Source of the DNA: JACDHG01 sp963815295
GTDB taxonomy: Bacteria > Actinomycetota > Actinomycetes > Propionibacteriales > Nocardioidaceae
Length of the DNA stretch: 64,000 bases
Direction of reading: 5' to 3'
Assembly: GCA_963815295.1 (NCBI GenBank)
Contig: CAWFFZ010000008.1
Coordinates: 1,488,001-1,552,000 of the forward strand
Shown: piece after piece, positions 26,671 through 35,488 of the stretch
Position numbering within the stretch: the first letter of the stretch is position 1
Layout: every line of letters starts with the position of its first letter
Notes under the pieces: model-generated
The model's input: the letters and a program-made list of their open reading frames with translations, nothing else
Databases searched by the model: none
What the model was told of the DNA's origin: nothing
Made by a program: the position numbers and the translations under genes

Positions 26671-29600
26671 TCACGCCGAGGCGCGCACGGCAGACCTCTT
26701 CTTGCCGCTCTTGTTCGCCGTCGACTTCTTCGCGGTGGCCTTCTTGGCGGTCGTCCTCTTCTTCGCGGCCGTCTTCTTGGCAGCTGGCTTCTTCTTCGTC
26801 GCGTTGACCGCCTGCTGGCGAGCAGCGGCGGCCTTCTCAGCAGCCGGCCTGCCGTTGAGACGGGCGGCTTCGGCGGCGCTGGCGCTGACGCCGACGGCGC
26901 GACCTTGGAGGGTGGGCGCTAGGAAGCGGCCGGTGTGGCTTGCTTCGACTGCCGCGACCTCTTCGGGAGTGCCTTCGGCCACCAGCGAACCGCCCTTGTT
27001 GCCGCCCTCGGGCCCGAGGTCGATCACCCAGTCGGACACCTTGATGACGTCGAGGTTGTGCTCGATGACGATCACCGTGTTGCCCTGGTCGACCAGCCGC
27101 TGGAGCACCCCGAGCAGCTTGCGGATGTCTTCGAAGTGCAGACCAGTGGTCGGCTCATCGAGCACATAGACAGTGCGACCGGTCGACCGTTTCTGCAGCT
27201 CGGACGCGAGCTTGACGCGTTGCGCCTCGCCGCCAGACAGCGTCGGCGCCGGCTGGCCCAGCCGGACGTAGCCGAGTCCGACGTCGACAAGTGTGCGCAG
27301 ATGCCGGGCGATGCCGGGGATCGCAGCGAAGAAGTCGACGGCTTCCTCGATCGCCATGTCGAGGATCTCGGCGATCGTCTTGCCCTTGTAGTGGACCTCG
27401 AGAGTCTCGCGGTTGTAGCGGGCGCCGTGGCAGACCTCGCACGGGACATAGACGTCAGGGAGGAAGTTCATCTCGATCTTGATGGTGCCGTCGCCGGAGC
27501 ACGCCTCACACCGGCCGCCCTTCACGTTGAAGGAGAAGCGACCTTGCAGGTATCCGCGCATCTTGGCTTCGGGCGTCTGCGCGAACAGCTTCCGCACTTG
27601 GTCGAAGACTCCCGTGTAGGTCGCGGGGTTGGACCGTGGCGTCCGCCCGATCGGCGACTGGTCGACGTGGATCACCTTGTCGACTAGCTCCGCGCCGCTG
27701 ATGTCGCGGTGTCGGCCCGGCACGTCGCGCGCGTTGTAGATCCGCTTCGCGAGGGCTGCGTAGAGGATCGAGTTGACCAGTGTCGACTTGCCGGAGCCGG
27801 ACACACCCGTCACGGAGATGAAGCAGCCGAGTGGGAAGCCAACCGTGACGTCGTGCAGGTTGTGCTCGTGGGCATCGTGCACGACGAGCTGGCGCGCGGG
27901 CGTGCGCGGCCGACGTATGTCGGGCAGCGGAATCTCCTTCCGGCCCGACAGGTAGGCGCCGGTGAGCGAGTCGGGGTGGTTGAGCAGGTCGTCCACCGAC
28001 CCGGAAACCACGATCTGGCCGCCATGCTCACCCGCGCCCGGACCGATGTCGACAGCCCAGTCGGCGGTGCGGATGGTGTCTTCGTCGTGCTCGACGACGA
28101 TCAGGGTGTTGCCCAGGTCGCGAAGCCGCAGCAGCGTCTCGATCAGCCGGTGGTTGTCGCGCTGGTGGAGGCCGATCGACGGCTCGTCGAGGACGTACAG
28201 CACACCGACGAGACCGGCGCCGATCTGGGTCGCGAGCCGGATCCGCTGCGCTTCGCCGCCCGACAACGATCCTGACGGCCGGTTGAGCGCAAGGTAGTCG
28301 AGTCCCACGTCGAGCAGGAACCGGAGCCGCTCGCCGATCTCCTTCAGCACGCGCTCGGCGATCTGCTTCTCACGCGTCGACAAGTCAAGGTCGGAGGTGA
28401 GGAACGCTGACGCTTCGTCGACCGGGAGGGCACAGACCTCCGCGATGTTCTTGCCGCCGATCGTGACGGCGAGCGAGATCGGCTTGAGGCGAGCGCCGTC
28501 ACAGGCCAGGCACGGCACCTCGCGCATGAAGCCCTCGAACCGCTCCCGGCTGGTGTCGGTCTCGGCCTCGCCGTGGCGCCGCTCGATGTAGGGGATCACG
28601 CCCTCGAACTGGGCGTAGTAGGAGCGCTCGCGGCCGTAGCGGTTCTTGTAGCGCACATGCAGCTTGGTCGGATGCCCCTGCAGGATGGACTCCCGAGCGC
28701 GCTCCGGCAGCTTGCCCCACGCAGTCTTGGTGGAGAATCCAAGCTCCTCGGCAAGTGCGTCGAGAAGCCGCCCGAAGTAGTCGGAGACATGCGCGGCAGA
28801 CCACGGGGAGATCGCCCCGTCGCTGATCGACTTGCCTTCGTCGGGGATGACGAGGTCGGGGTCGACCACCATCCGGGTGCCGATGCCATGGCACTGGGTG
28901 CATGCGCCGAACGGCGAGTTGAACGAGAACGACCGCGGCTCGAGCTCCTCAAATGAGAGGTCGTCATAGAGGCAGGCGAGGTGCTCGGAGAACACCCGCT
29001 CGCGGTGGGGGTCGTCGGCGGGGAGGTCGACGAAGTCGAGCGTCACTAGGCCGCCGGACAGCCCGAGGGCCGTCTCGACCGAGTCGGTGAGGCGGCGCTT
29101 GGCGGACTCCTTGACCGACAGCCGGTCGATGACGACCTCGATCGTGTGTTTCTTCTGCTTGTTGAGCTTCGGGGGCTCTGTCAGGGGGTGGGTCTCGCCG
29201 TTGACGCGGACGCGCGAGAAGCCTTGCGTCTGCAGCTGGCGGAACAGGTCGACGTACTCGCCCTTGCGGCCGCGGATGACCGGCGCCAGAACCTGGAAAC
29301 GCGCGCCCTCCTCGAGCTCGAGGACGCGGTCGACGATCTGCTGTGGCGTCTGCCGAGCGATCGGTCGTCCACAGACCGGGCAGTGCGGCCGGCCCGCGCG
29401 GGCATACAGCAAGCGGAGGTAGTCGTAGACCTCGGTGATCGTGCCGACGGTCGAGCGGGGGTTGCGTGACGTGGACTTCTGGTCGATCGACACCGCCGGG
29501 GAGAGGCCCTCGATGAAGTCGACGTCCGGCTTGTCCATCTGGCCGAGGAACTGGCGAGCGTACGCCGACAGCGACTCGACGTAGCGGCGCTGCCCCTCCG

Positions 29601-29742
29601 CGAAGATCGTGTCGAATGCCAGGCTGGACTTCCCCGATCCGGAGAGCCCGGTGAACACGATCATGGAGTCTCGCGGCAGGTCGAGCGACACATCCTTGAG
29701 GTTGTGCTCGCGAGCCCCGCGAATGATCAATCGGTCGGTCAC
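26671..29742 (-). CDS. uvrA: Excinuclease ABC subunit A
   Basis: The damage-recognition ATPase of nucleotide excision repair. Two ABC modules are seen: Walker A at residues 31-40 (TGLSGSGKSS) and again as GVSGSGKSTLVN, with two LSGGEAQR signatures. Zinc-finger cysteines are in CPVCGRPIAR and CEACSGDG...CEVCHGA. At 1023 residues it is longer than usual because of a C-terminal tail of about 55 residues made of Lys/Ala/Thr (KKKPAAKKTAAKKRTTAKK), absent from most UvrA proteins and possibly binding DNA. The start is a GTG. A LexA-type box lies about 100 bases upstream. Confidence 0.97.
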   Translation of the reverse strand: MTDRLIIRGAREHNLKDVSLDLPRDSMIVFTGLSGSGKSSLAFDTIFAEGQRRYVESLSAYARQFLGQMDKPDVDFIEGLSPAVSIDQKSTSRNPRSTVGTITEVYDYLRLLYARAGRPHCPVCGRPIARQTPQQIVDRVLELEEGARFQVLAPVIRGRKGEYVDLFRQLQTQGFSRVRVNGETHPLTEPPKLNKQKKHTIEVVIDRLSVKESAKRRLTDSVETALGLSGGLVTLDFVDLPADDPHRERVFSEHLACLYDDLSFEELEPRSFSFNSPFGACTQCHGIGTRMVVDPDLVIPDEGKSISDGAISPWSAAHVSDYFGRLLDALAEELGFSTKTAWGKLPERARESILQGHPTKLHVRYKNRYGRERSYYAQFEGVIPYIERRHGEAETDTSRERFEGFMREVPCLACDGARLKPISLAVTIGGKNIAEVCALPVDEASAFLTSDLDLSTREKQIAERVLKEIGERLRFLLDVGLDYLALNRPSGSLSGGEAQRIRLATQIGAGLVGVLYVLDEPSIGLHQRDNHRLIETLLRLRDLGNTLIVVEHDEDTIRTADWAVDIGPGAGEHGGQIVVSGSVDDLLNHPDSLTGAYLSGRKEIPLPDIRRPRTPARQLVVHDAHEHNLHDVTVGFPLGCFISVTGVSGSGKSTLVNSILYAALAKRIYNARDVPGRHRDISGAELVDKVIHVDQSPIGRTPRSNPATYTGVFDQVRKLFAQTPEAKMRGYLQGRFSFNVKGGRCEACSGDGTIKIEMNFLPDVYVPCEVCHGARYNRETLEVHYKGKTIAEILDMAIEEAVDFFAAIPGIARHLRTLVDVGLGYVRLGQPAPTLSGGEAQRVKLASELQKRSTGRTVYVLDEPTTGLHFEDIRKLLGVLQRLVDQGNTVIVIEHNLDVIKVSDWVIDLGPEGGNKGGSLVAEGTPEEVAAVEASHTGRFLAPTLQGRAVGVSASAAEAARLNGRPAAEKAAAARQQAVNATKKKPAAKKTAAKKRTTAKKATAKKSTANKSGKKRSAVRASA

Positions 29743-29844
29743 CAGTCACCCTCTACCACTGCCAGTCGTCGCCACCACAGAGCGCTGCCCATGATGGCAT
29801 GGCGCTCCGACAGTCCCGAATCGACGAACATCGAGCGGTCGATT

Positions 29845-29858
29845 CGAACACACGTTCG
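29845..29858. promoter_or_regulatory. LexA (SOS) box upstream of uvrA
   Basis: CGAACACACGTTCG matches the actinobacterial/Gram-positive LexA core CGAAC-N4-GTTCG exactly. It lies 103 bases from the uvrA start and 115 bases from the divergent isomerase gene. uvrA is a classic SOS gene, so it is the more likely target, but the box is nearly central in the intergenic region 29743-29973, which holds no gene. Confidence 0.8.
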
Positions 29859-29973
29859 CTATCCTAGCGACCCACTCAAGCCGCTGTGAACTCCGACCCG
29901 ACCGCGTGTCGGAGGTATTTCCCCACCCCCTTCTGCAGTGCTTTTCGCCGTGCCGAAACGATAGGTTCGAAGC

Positions 29974-30681
29974 ATGGGTACCCCCACCAGACGGATCGAC
30001 GCGCTGGTCGCGTCGACCGACTCACTTTTCCACTCCCTGACCGGCCTGACCGACGACGCCGCCCGCGAGAAGTCGTTGCTGCCGGGCTGGTCCCGCGGGC
30101 ATGTCCTGACTCACCTCGCCCGCAACGCCGACGCGCTGATGAACCTTGTGATCTGGGCGAAGACGGGCCAGGAAACTCCGATGTATGCGAGCCGCGAGGC
30201 CCGCAATGCGGCCATCGAGGAGGGCGCCGGGCGGCCCGCCACGGAGCTCGTCGCCGACGTACGCGCGACGCATGAGCGAATGCTCGCGGACCTGCAGGCG
30301 CTGCCGGAGGACGCCTGGTCACAGACCGTCCGCTGGGGCGCAGCCGAGAAGGAAGGCAGCGCCGACGTCATCCCCTTGTTGCGCCGCACCGAGGTCGAGG
30401 TCCATCACGTCGATCTCGACCTCGACTACACCCTCGCCCACCTGCCGGAAGACTTCGTCGAGGCGATGCTCGACGAGGTGACGGCGGACTACTCCAGGCG
30501 CGACGATATGCCAGGTGTCGTCCTCGTCGGCAACGACGACGAGGGCCGCTGGACCGTCGAGCCGGGCGGTCCGGAGGTCGTCGGTGCTCCCCCCGCCTTG
30601 CTGGGGTGGCTCCTCGGTCGCACAGAAGGCGTCGGGTTGCATGCCGACGGTGGCCTGCCGAGTATTGGGGCATGGCGATGA
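29974..30681 (+). CDS. Maleylpyruvate isomerase-family mycothiol-dependent protein
   Basis: A 235-residue DinB/MDMPI-fold protein. The N-terminal helical bundle has LLPGWSRGHVLTHLARNADAL, and the metal-binding His set is completed by RRTEVEVHHVDLDL. Family members use mycothiol as cofactor, which fits an actinomycete; the actual substrate here is unknown. It overlaps the next gene (a metallo-hydrolase) by ten bases. Together they may form a small thiol-dependent detoxification unit, by inference. Confidence 0.88.
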   Translation: MGTPTRRIDALVASTDSLFHSLTGLTDDAAREKSLLPGWSRGHVLTHLARNADALMNLVIWAKTGQETPMYASREARNAAIEEGAGRPATELVADVRATHERMLADLQALPEDAWSQTVRWGAAEKEGSADVIPLLRRTEVEVHHVDLDLDYTLAHLPEDFVEAMLDEVTADYSRRDDMPGVVLVGNDDEGRWTVEPGGPEVVGAPPALLGWLLGRTEGVGLHADGGLPSIGAWR

Positions 30682-31331
30682 CGTACCGAGGCAAGGTGAA
30701 ACCGGGTTCACCCGAGGTCCGCGACCTCCCACTGCTTCGCATCACGAAGGCGTCGGTCGGCCCGATGGACAACAACGCCTACCTGTTGCAATGCCGCGAG
30801 ACCGACGAGCTCTTGCTGATCGATGCCGCTGCCGAGCCGGACACGCTGCTCACCCTTCTCGGCGGGCAGCCGCTGGCTCGGATCGTCACGACGCATCGGC
30901 ATCAGGACCACTGGTCCGCGCTCGCTGAGGTCGTGGATGCCACGAAGGCCGAGACGATCGCGGGCGCTGACGACGTGGCCGGCATCCCCGTCCCGACGAG
31001 CCGCCCGGTTGCGGACGGTGACTCGATTTCGGTTGGCAACTGCGTGCTGAGTGCCATCCACCTCGTCGGTCACACGCCGGGCTCCATCGCGTTGCTGTAT
31101 GACGATCCGGAGGGGACGCCTCACCTGTTCACCGGCGACTGCCTCTTCCCTGGTGGCGTCGGCAACACGCAGGGCAATGCCGGCAACTTCGCGTCGTTGA
31201 TCGAAGGCGTCGAGACGAAGATCTTCGACCGGCTCCCTGACGAGACATGGTTCTACCCGGGCCACGGCGACGATTCGACCCTGGGTGCGGAGCGCCCCCA
31301 CCTCGCGGAGTGGCGCGCGCGAGGCTGGTGA
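30672..31331 (+). CDS. MBL-fold metallo-hydrolase (glyoxalase II-like)
   Basis: A 219-residue metallo-beta-lactamase fold hydrolase. The metal motif THRHQDHWSAL (HxHxDH) is followed by the later ligands in VGHTPGSIALLYDD, FTGDCLFPGG and YPGHGDDS. Glyoxalase II-like enzymes hydrolyse thioesters, in actinomycetes probably mycothiol esters. In Mycobacterium tuberculosis a similar gene (Rv1637c) is also next to uvrA, so the neighbourhood is conserved. The ATG at 30672 overlaps the preceding gene. Confidence 0.9.
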   Translation: MAMTYRGKVKPGSPEVRDLPLLRITKASVGPMDNNAYLLQCRETDELLLIDAAAEPDTLLTLLGGQPLARIVTTHRHQDHWSALAEVVDATKAETIAGADDVAGIPVPTSRPVADGDSISVGNCVLSAIHLVGHTPGSIALLYDDPEGTPHLFTGDCLFPGGVGNTQGNAGNFASLIEGVETKIFDRLPDETWFYPGHGDDSTLGAERPHLAEWRARGW

Positions 31332-31357
31332 CCCGTCCGCCCCGAACCTCGAGTGCC

Positions 31358-31407
31358 CTTGCGTCCGTGCAAGTGGGCGCTGGGGCGCTCAGCTGCACGG
31401 ACGCAAG
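31358..31407. terminator. Long perfect hairpin between converging genes
   Basis: CTTGCGTCCGTGCA at 31358-31371 and its exact complement at 31394-31407 enclose a 22-base loop. It stands between the stop of the MBL hydrolase (31331) and the stop of the VOC gene (31441). It could be a bidirectional terminator or a REP-like palindromic unit. Confidence 0.65.
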
Positions 31408-31440
31408 CGGAAAGTGGCCGCGTCGCGCTGAGCGCTGCGG

Positions 31441-31809
31441 TCAGAGTGGGGAGCCGATGCGCAGCAGGTTGCCGCTGCGATCGACGACAGCAAACTGGCG
31501 CAGGCCATAGTCCTCGTCCTGCGGAGCCACGATGCGACTGCCCGTCGGCGGATCGGACTCAACGAGGTCCGCCCACTCTTCGTAGAGTGCCTGCGCATCA
31601 TCGACGTAGCAGTAACAGCTGGCCGCCGTGGTGAGCGGATCGACATCCGGGTCCAAGTAGAAGTGGAACTCCAGCCCACCTCGGCCGATGATGATGTAGT
31701 TCCATACCTCCGGCGGCGCTCCACGGTTCGTGAAGCCGAGGCGCTCGTAGAACGCGAGTGACTCGGCGAGGTCTCTGCTCGGCAAAATCGGTACGCTGCG
31801 TTCAGGCAT
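31441..31809 (-). CDS. VOC-superfamily protein (bleomycin-resistance type)
   Basis: A 122-residue vicinal-oxygen-chelate fold protein. The N-terminal VPILPSRDLAESLAFYERLGF, the central GGLEFHFYLDPDVDP and the C-terminal QFAVVDRSGNLLRIG match the bleomycin/glyoxalase-like subgroup. Such proteins often bind toxic compounds without catalysis. The ATG at 31809 is the start; the frame is open further upstream but that part is not conserved. Confidence 0.85.
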   Translation of the reverse strand: MPERSVPILPSRDLAESLAFYERLGFTNRGAPPEVWNYIIIGRGGLEFHFYLDPDVDPLTTAASCYCYVDDAQALYEEWADLVESDPPTGSRIVAPQDEDYGLRQFAVVDRSGNLLRIGSPL

Positions 31810-31889
31810 TTGGGGAGGATACCCATGCCGGTAGGCTGCTGCCAGGCGAGACCCCCCTCGACCCCAGAACTGCAAGAACGTGGTGGGTG

Positions 31890-32369
31890 ATGACGACATC
31901 CGAGGACCCCAGCTCGCCGGCCCTGGACCAGGGCATCGAGAAGTCGCTGCGCCAGCACCGCGCCGAGCTGCGCGAGTCGATGGGCGCGCTCGAACAAGCG
32001 CTGGCTTCGCCGACACCCGGCGGCAAAGCCCGCTGGGCTCAACGAGTCCATGTGGCGCTCGTGGAGCTCTTTGCTGACTTCGGCGAACACATCGACATCA
32101 CCGAGGGGCCGGACGGTCTGTACGGCGAGCTGCTCCAGGCGGCGCCGCGACTGTCCGATCCGGTAGCCCGCCTCACCCACGAGCACACTCTGATCAAAGA
32201 GCTCCTCGAGACCCTGCTGACGCATGCCGCCGCGCCAGAGGTAGATGACGAGGTCGTGAGAGTGCGTGACCTCGGAACCGCGTTGCTCGGCAGGCTTGTG
32301 CGCCATCGGCAGCGGGGCGCCGACCTCGTGTGGGAGGCGTATGAGGTCGACATCGGCGGTGAGGCCTGA
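31890..32369 (+). CDS. Hemerythrin-like helical protein
   Basis: A 159-residue all-helical protein. His and acidic residues are spaced as in HHE/hemerythrin-like domains: RVHVALVELFADFGEHIDITE, LTHEHTLIKELLETLLTH, and LVRHRQRGADLVWEAYEVD near the end. Such domains bind a di-iron centre or act as redox/O2 sensors. Not all ligands can be assigned with certainty. The ATG at 31890 overlaps a GTG three bases earlier. Single gene, divergent from the VOC gene at 31441. Confidence 0.65.
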   Translation: MTTSEDPSSPALDQGIEKSLRQHRAELRESMGALEQALASPTPGGKARWAQRVHVALVELFADFGEHIDITEGPDGLYGELLQAAPRLSDPVARLTHEHTLIKELLETLLTHAAAPEVDDEVVRVRDLGTALLGRLVRHRQRGADLVWEAYEVDIGGEA

Positions 32370-32443
32370 CGCGATGGAAAAAAAACCGCGGTCGGATGCG
32401 GAGCCCCGCTCCCCGGCCTGCGTCGATCCTCGCCGCTCCGGTC

Positions 32444-33889
32444 CTAGGCGAGCGAGCCCGACAAGACCTCCCCGAGTATCTCCATGCCGCGCCGGATCCG
32501 TTCCTCGTTGACGTTCCCGAAACCGAGCACCAGGGCCGGAGGCACGTCCGCCTCGCCTGCCCGCGGGGCATCGACCCGGTAGCGTGACAGCCCGTAGACG
32601 CGGACGGCGTGGCGCAGTGCTGAGTGCACGACCTCGTCCTCCGCCACGGCCTCCGGCAGTTCGAGGACCACGTGGCATCCGGCCTCGAGGCCTTCGAGGC
32701 GCAGGCCCGGGGCGTGCTCGGCCACGGCGCTGGTCAAGGTGTCGCGGCGCTGCCGGTAGACCTCCCGCATCCGTCGTACGTGCCGGTCGTATCGCCCCGA
32801 CTCCATCAACGCGGCCAGGGCCAGTTGGTCGAGGGCGGGGGCTCCGCGGCTGGTCAGGAGCTTCTCCCGGACCACCGGACCAGCCAGGGCCTGCGGCACT
32901 AGGAGCCAGCCGAGGCGGATCCCGGGGGCCAGCGTCTTGCTCAGCGAGCCCAGGGCTAAGACCCGGTCGGGGGCAAGTCCCTGCAGGGAGCCCACGGGTT
33001 GGCGGTCATAGCGGAACTCGGCGTCGTAGTCGTCCTCCAGGATGGTTCCGTCGACTTCGGCTGCCCATGCCACCAGGCCATGCCGCCGCTCGGGTGCCAT
33101 CACCACCCCGGTCGGGCACTGGTGCGCCGGGGTGACGACGACGGCCCGGGCCGCTGATCGATGGAGCGCGTCGACGTCGAGGCCATCACTGTCGACCGGC
33201 ACAGCAACCGGTTGCATCCCCGCGCGCCGAACCAACTCGTCGTGCTCGCGGGGCCCGGGATCCTCGAGGCCGACCCGCTCGACGCCGGAGCGCGCGAGCG
33301 CGGCCAGGGCCAGCACGAGTCCTTGGCGGAAGCCGTTGACGATCACTGCGTCTTCCGCATCGGCGGTGCCAGCGCGGACGCGGCGGTGGTAGGCCGCCAC
33401 CACCTGCCGCAGCCTCAAGGCGCCGCCACCACTTTCGTCGCCCATCACGGCGGTCGGCGCGGTGCGTCCGGCCTCGCGCAGGGCCCACATCCAGTCCGAC
33501 AGTGGCGCGGACCGCAGGTCGGGCACGCCGTACTCGAAGTCGATTTCGACCCGGTGTCTTGTGGTCACGGACGGGTTGGTGGCTGCCGCAGGATGTGACC
33601 GAACTGCCGGCTCGCGCACCCCGGCGGCCACCCGTGTGCCCGAGCCTGCCGCCCCGACGAGGTACCCCTCAGCGATGAGTTGCTCGTAGCAGGCGACCAC
33701 CATGCCCCGGGAGACCCGCAGGTCCTCGGAGAGTCGGCGCGAGGACGGCAACCGTTCGCCCCCGCGCAGCCGGCCGTCGCGCACCGCCGCGCGCAGCTGG
33801 TCCTGCAGCTGGTGGCCGAGGGGTGATCCGTCGGCCCGGTCCAAGGCAAGGAGGAGGGCTGGCCCCTCCCCCGACCAGGTGACGCTCAT
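32444..33889 (-). CDS. MocR/PdxR-type PLP-dependent regulator
   Basis: A 481-residue fusion of a GntR winged helix (about residues 15-80, with LRGGERLPSSRRLSEDLRVS) to a fold-type I aminotransferase domain. The PLP lysine is in SLSKTLAPGIRLGW, with DDYDAEFRYDR before it. PdxR members sense pyridoxal phosphate, while others control transporters or GABA use. It is divergent from an EamA exporter. The shared 83-base gap holds two direct repeats that suit a MocR operator, so it probably controls both genes. Confidence 0.93.
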   Translation of the reverse strand: MSVTWSGEGPALLLALDRADGSPLGHQLQDQLRAAVRDGRLRGGERLPSSRRLSEDLRVSRGMVVACYEQLIAEGYLVGAAGSGTRVAAGVREPAVRSHPAAATNPSVTTRHRVEIDFEYGVPDLRSAPLSDWMWALREAGRTAPTAVMGDESGGGALRLRQVVAAYHRRVRAGTADAEDAVIVNGFRQGLVLALAALARSGVERVGLEDPGPREHDELVRRAGMQPVAVPVDSDGLDVDALHRSAARAVVVTPAHQCPTGVVMAPERRHGLVAWAAEVDGTILEDDYDAEFRYDRQPVGSLQGLAPDRVLALGSLSKTLAPGIRLGWLLVPQALAGPVVREKLLTSRGAPALDQLALAALMESGRYDRHVRRMREVYRQRRDTLTSAVAEHAPGLRLEGLEAGCHVVLELPEAVAEDEVVHSALRHAVRVYGLSRYRVDAPRAGEADVPPALVLGFGNVNEERIRRGMEILGEVLSGSLA

Positions 33890-33901
33890 CCGACCCTCCG
33901 C

Positions 33902-33937
33902 CCGAAGTGGTCCGGTCTGGCGAGACCGAAGTGGACC
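33902..33937. promoter_or_regulatory. Direct repeats, candidate MocR operator
   Basis: CCGAAGTGGTCC (33902-33913) and CCGAAGTGGACC (33926-33937) are direct repeats whose starts are 24 bases apart, with a small GGTC/GACC inverted repeat between them. MocR regulators are known to bind direct repeats in divergent intergenic regions. Confidence 0.55.
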
Positions 33938-33972
33938 TTCAGGGTAGGCCGTATCCGGGCCACGATCGTCTC

Positions 33973-34821
33973 ATGAGTATTGGAATCGTCTTGGCCCTGA
34001 TGGCCGCAGTCGGCTACGGCGCAGCCGACTTCGTCGGCGGACTCACCGCGCGCCGCGTCTCCCCGTGGGCCATCGCCCTCGCCGGGCAGCTTGCGGGCGG
34101 GCTCGCGATGCTGACGGTTGGCCTGACCACGCCAGGCCAGGCCCGCCCCGCCGACTTCGCGTGGGCGCTGATGGCCGGCCTGGGCAGCGCGGTCGGCACC
34201 GTCTTCTTGTACCGCGGCCTGGCCCGCGGCCGGATGGGCGTGGTCGCCCCCGTGTCCGGCGTCGGCGCTGCACTGGTGCCGGTGTTTGTCGGCGTCGCAC
34301 TGGGCGAACGCCTCGGTACGCTCACCTGGGTCGGCGTCCTGGTGGCGCTGCCCGGCATCTACTTCGTCTCGCGCGAGGTCACGGACGGAACCGGCCGGTC
34401 GCGGGGCGGCATCGCGGACGGAGCGCTGGCGGGCCTCGGGTTCGGCGTCTTGTTCGTGGCGCTCGCCCAGGTCCCGGAGTCGGCCGGCGTCCTGCCACTG
34501 GCTGCCAACCAGGGCGTCGGGGCGGTGTTCACCCTGATCGCCGCCGGACTGTTGCGGCAGCCATGGGTCCCCCGGGATCGGACCGAGCGCCGCGCGACCG
34601 GCTGGGGTGCCCTGGGCGGAATGCTCGGTACGGCTGGCACCGCGGCGTTCCTGTTGTCCAGCCACACCGCCGATCTGGCCGTGGTCGGCGTCCTAGCATC
34701 GCTCTACCCGGCCGTGACCGTGCTTCTCGCCGCCACCGTGCTGCGCGAGCCGTTCCGGCTCACCCAAGGCTTGGGCCTGCTGGTCTGCGGTGCATCGGTC
34801 GGACTTGTGGCCATGGGCTGA
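33973..34821 (+). CDS. EamA/DMT-family exporter
   Basis: A 282-residue inner-membrane protein with ten predicted hydrophobic helices in two EamA repeats (start IGIVLALMAAVGYGAADFVG; second repeat begins near DGALAGLGFGVLFVALAQ). Drug/metabolite superfamily members export amino acids or other small molecules. The specificity here is unknown, but the divergent MocR regulator hints at a PLP- or amino-acid-related substrate. The ATG at 33973 is the start. Confidence 0.9.
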   Translation: MSIGIVLALMAAVGYGAADFVGGLTARRVSPWAIALAGQLAGGLAMLTVGLTTPGQARPADFAWALMAGLGSAVGTVFLYRGLARGRMGVVAPVSGVGAALVPVFVGVALGERLGTLTWVGVLVALPGIYFVSREVTDGTGRSRGGIADGALAGLGFGVLFVALAQVPESAGVLPLAANQGVGAVFTLIAAGLLRQPWVPRDRTERRATGWGALGGMLGTAGTAAFLLSSHTADLAVVGVLASLYPAVTVLLAATVLREPFRLTQGLGLLVCGASVGLVAMG

Positions 34822-34922
34822 TCAGGCACGCGTTCAGGCCAGCCTCACGCACGTTGAACAGACGAACTGGACCTACACGAACCTCCCGCGCATCGTGGGA
34901 GCCAGATGAGAAGGAGCACGAG

Positions 34923-35486
34923 ATGCGGGACACGACACGACAGACCGCGGGCGGCAAGGTGCTGATGCACTTCTCGATGTCGCTGGACGGCTTCGTGGCC
35001 GGACCCGGCCACGCGATGGACTGGATGGTGGAAGAGGCCACCAACCGACCCGGTCTTGTCGAGGAGTACATCGAGACGACCGGTGCCGTGCTCGGCGGCC
35101 GCGACGGCTGGGACAGAGACCCGACGGCCCGCCCCTACGGTGGCGGCTGGCAGGGACCCATCTTCGTCCTCACGCACCACCCCGAGGATGCCCAGCCAGC
35201 CGAGGACGTGACCTTCCTCAGCTGCGACGTGGCGGAGGCCGCCCGCATCGGGCTCGAGGCCTCTGCCGGCAAGAACCTGGAGGTCCTCTCGCCCACGATC
35301 GGCCGCCAGCTCCTCGAGCTCGGACTCGTCGACGAGCTCGACCTGCACATCTCGCCGGTGCTCCTCGGCGCCGGGATCCGGCTGTTCGACAGCCCCGGGG
35401 GTAAGCCCATCAGACTCGCGCTGGGGAACGGCGATGACCCCTTGGCCGAAGTCAACCTGCGCTATCGCCCGATCGCACGGACGTAG
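34923..35486 (+). CDS. Dihydrofolate reductase-like/RibD C-terminal domain protein
   Basis: A 187-residue protein of the bacterial RibD C-terminal family (YwjB/YyaP type). Motifs are HFSMSLDGFVAGPGHAMDWM at the start, AVLGGRDGWDRD and PIFVLTHHPE in the middle, and ELDLHISPVLLGAG near the end. Probably an NADPH-dependent reductase of unknown substrate. The ATG at 34923 follows GAGAAGGAGCACGAG, a clear ribosome site. A RidA gene fragment follows its stop directly. Confidence 0.9.
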   Translation: MRDTTRQTAGGKVLMHFSMSLDGFVAGPGHAMDWMVEEATNRPGLVEEYIETTGAVLGGRDGWDRDPTARPYGGGWQGPIFVLTHHPEDAQPAEDVTFLSCDVAEAARIGLEASAGKNLEVLSPTIGRQLLELGLVDELDLHISPVLLGAGIRLFDSPGGKPIRLALGNGDDPLAEVNLRYRPIART

Positions 35487-35488
35487 AA

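Noticed and set aside
31389..32678. 429-codon minus-strand frame over the VOC and hemerythrin-like genes
   Set aside because: It cuts across two well-supported genes in other frames and gives an Arg/Ala-rich sequence without a domain.
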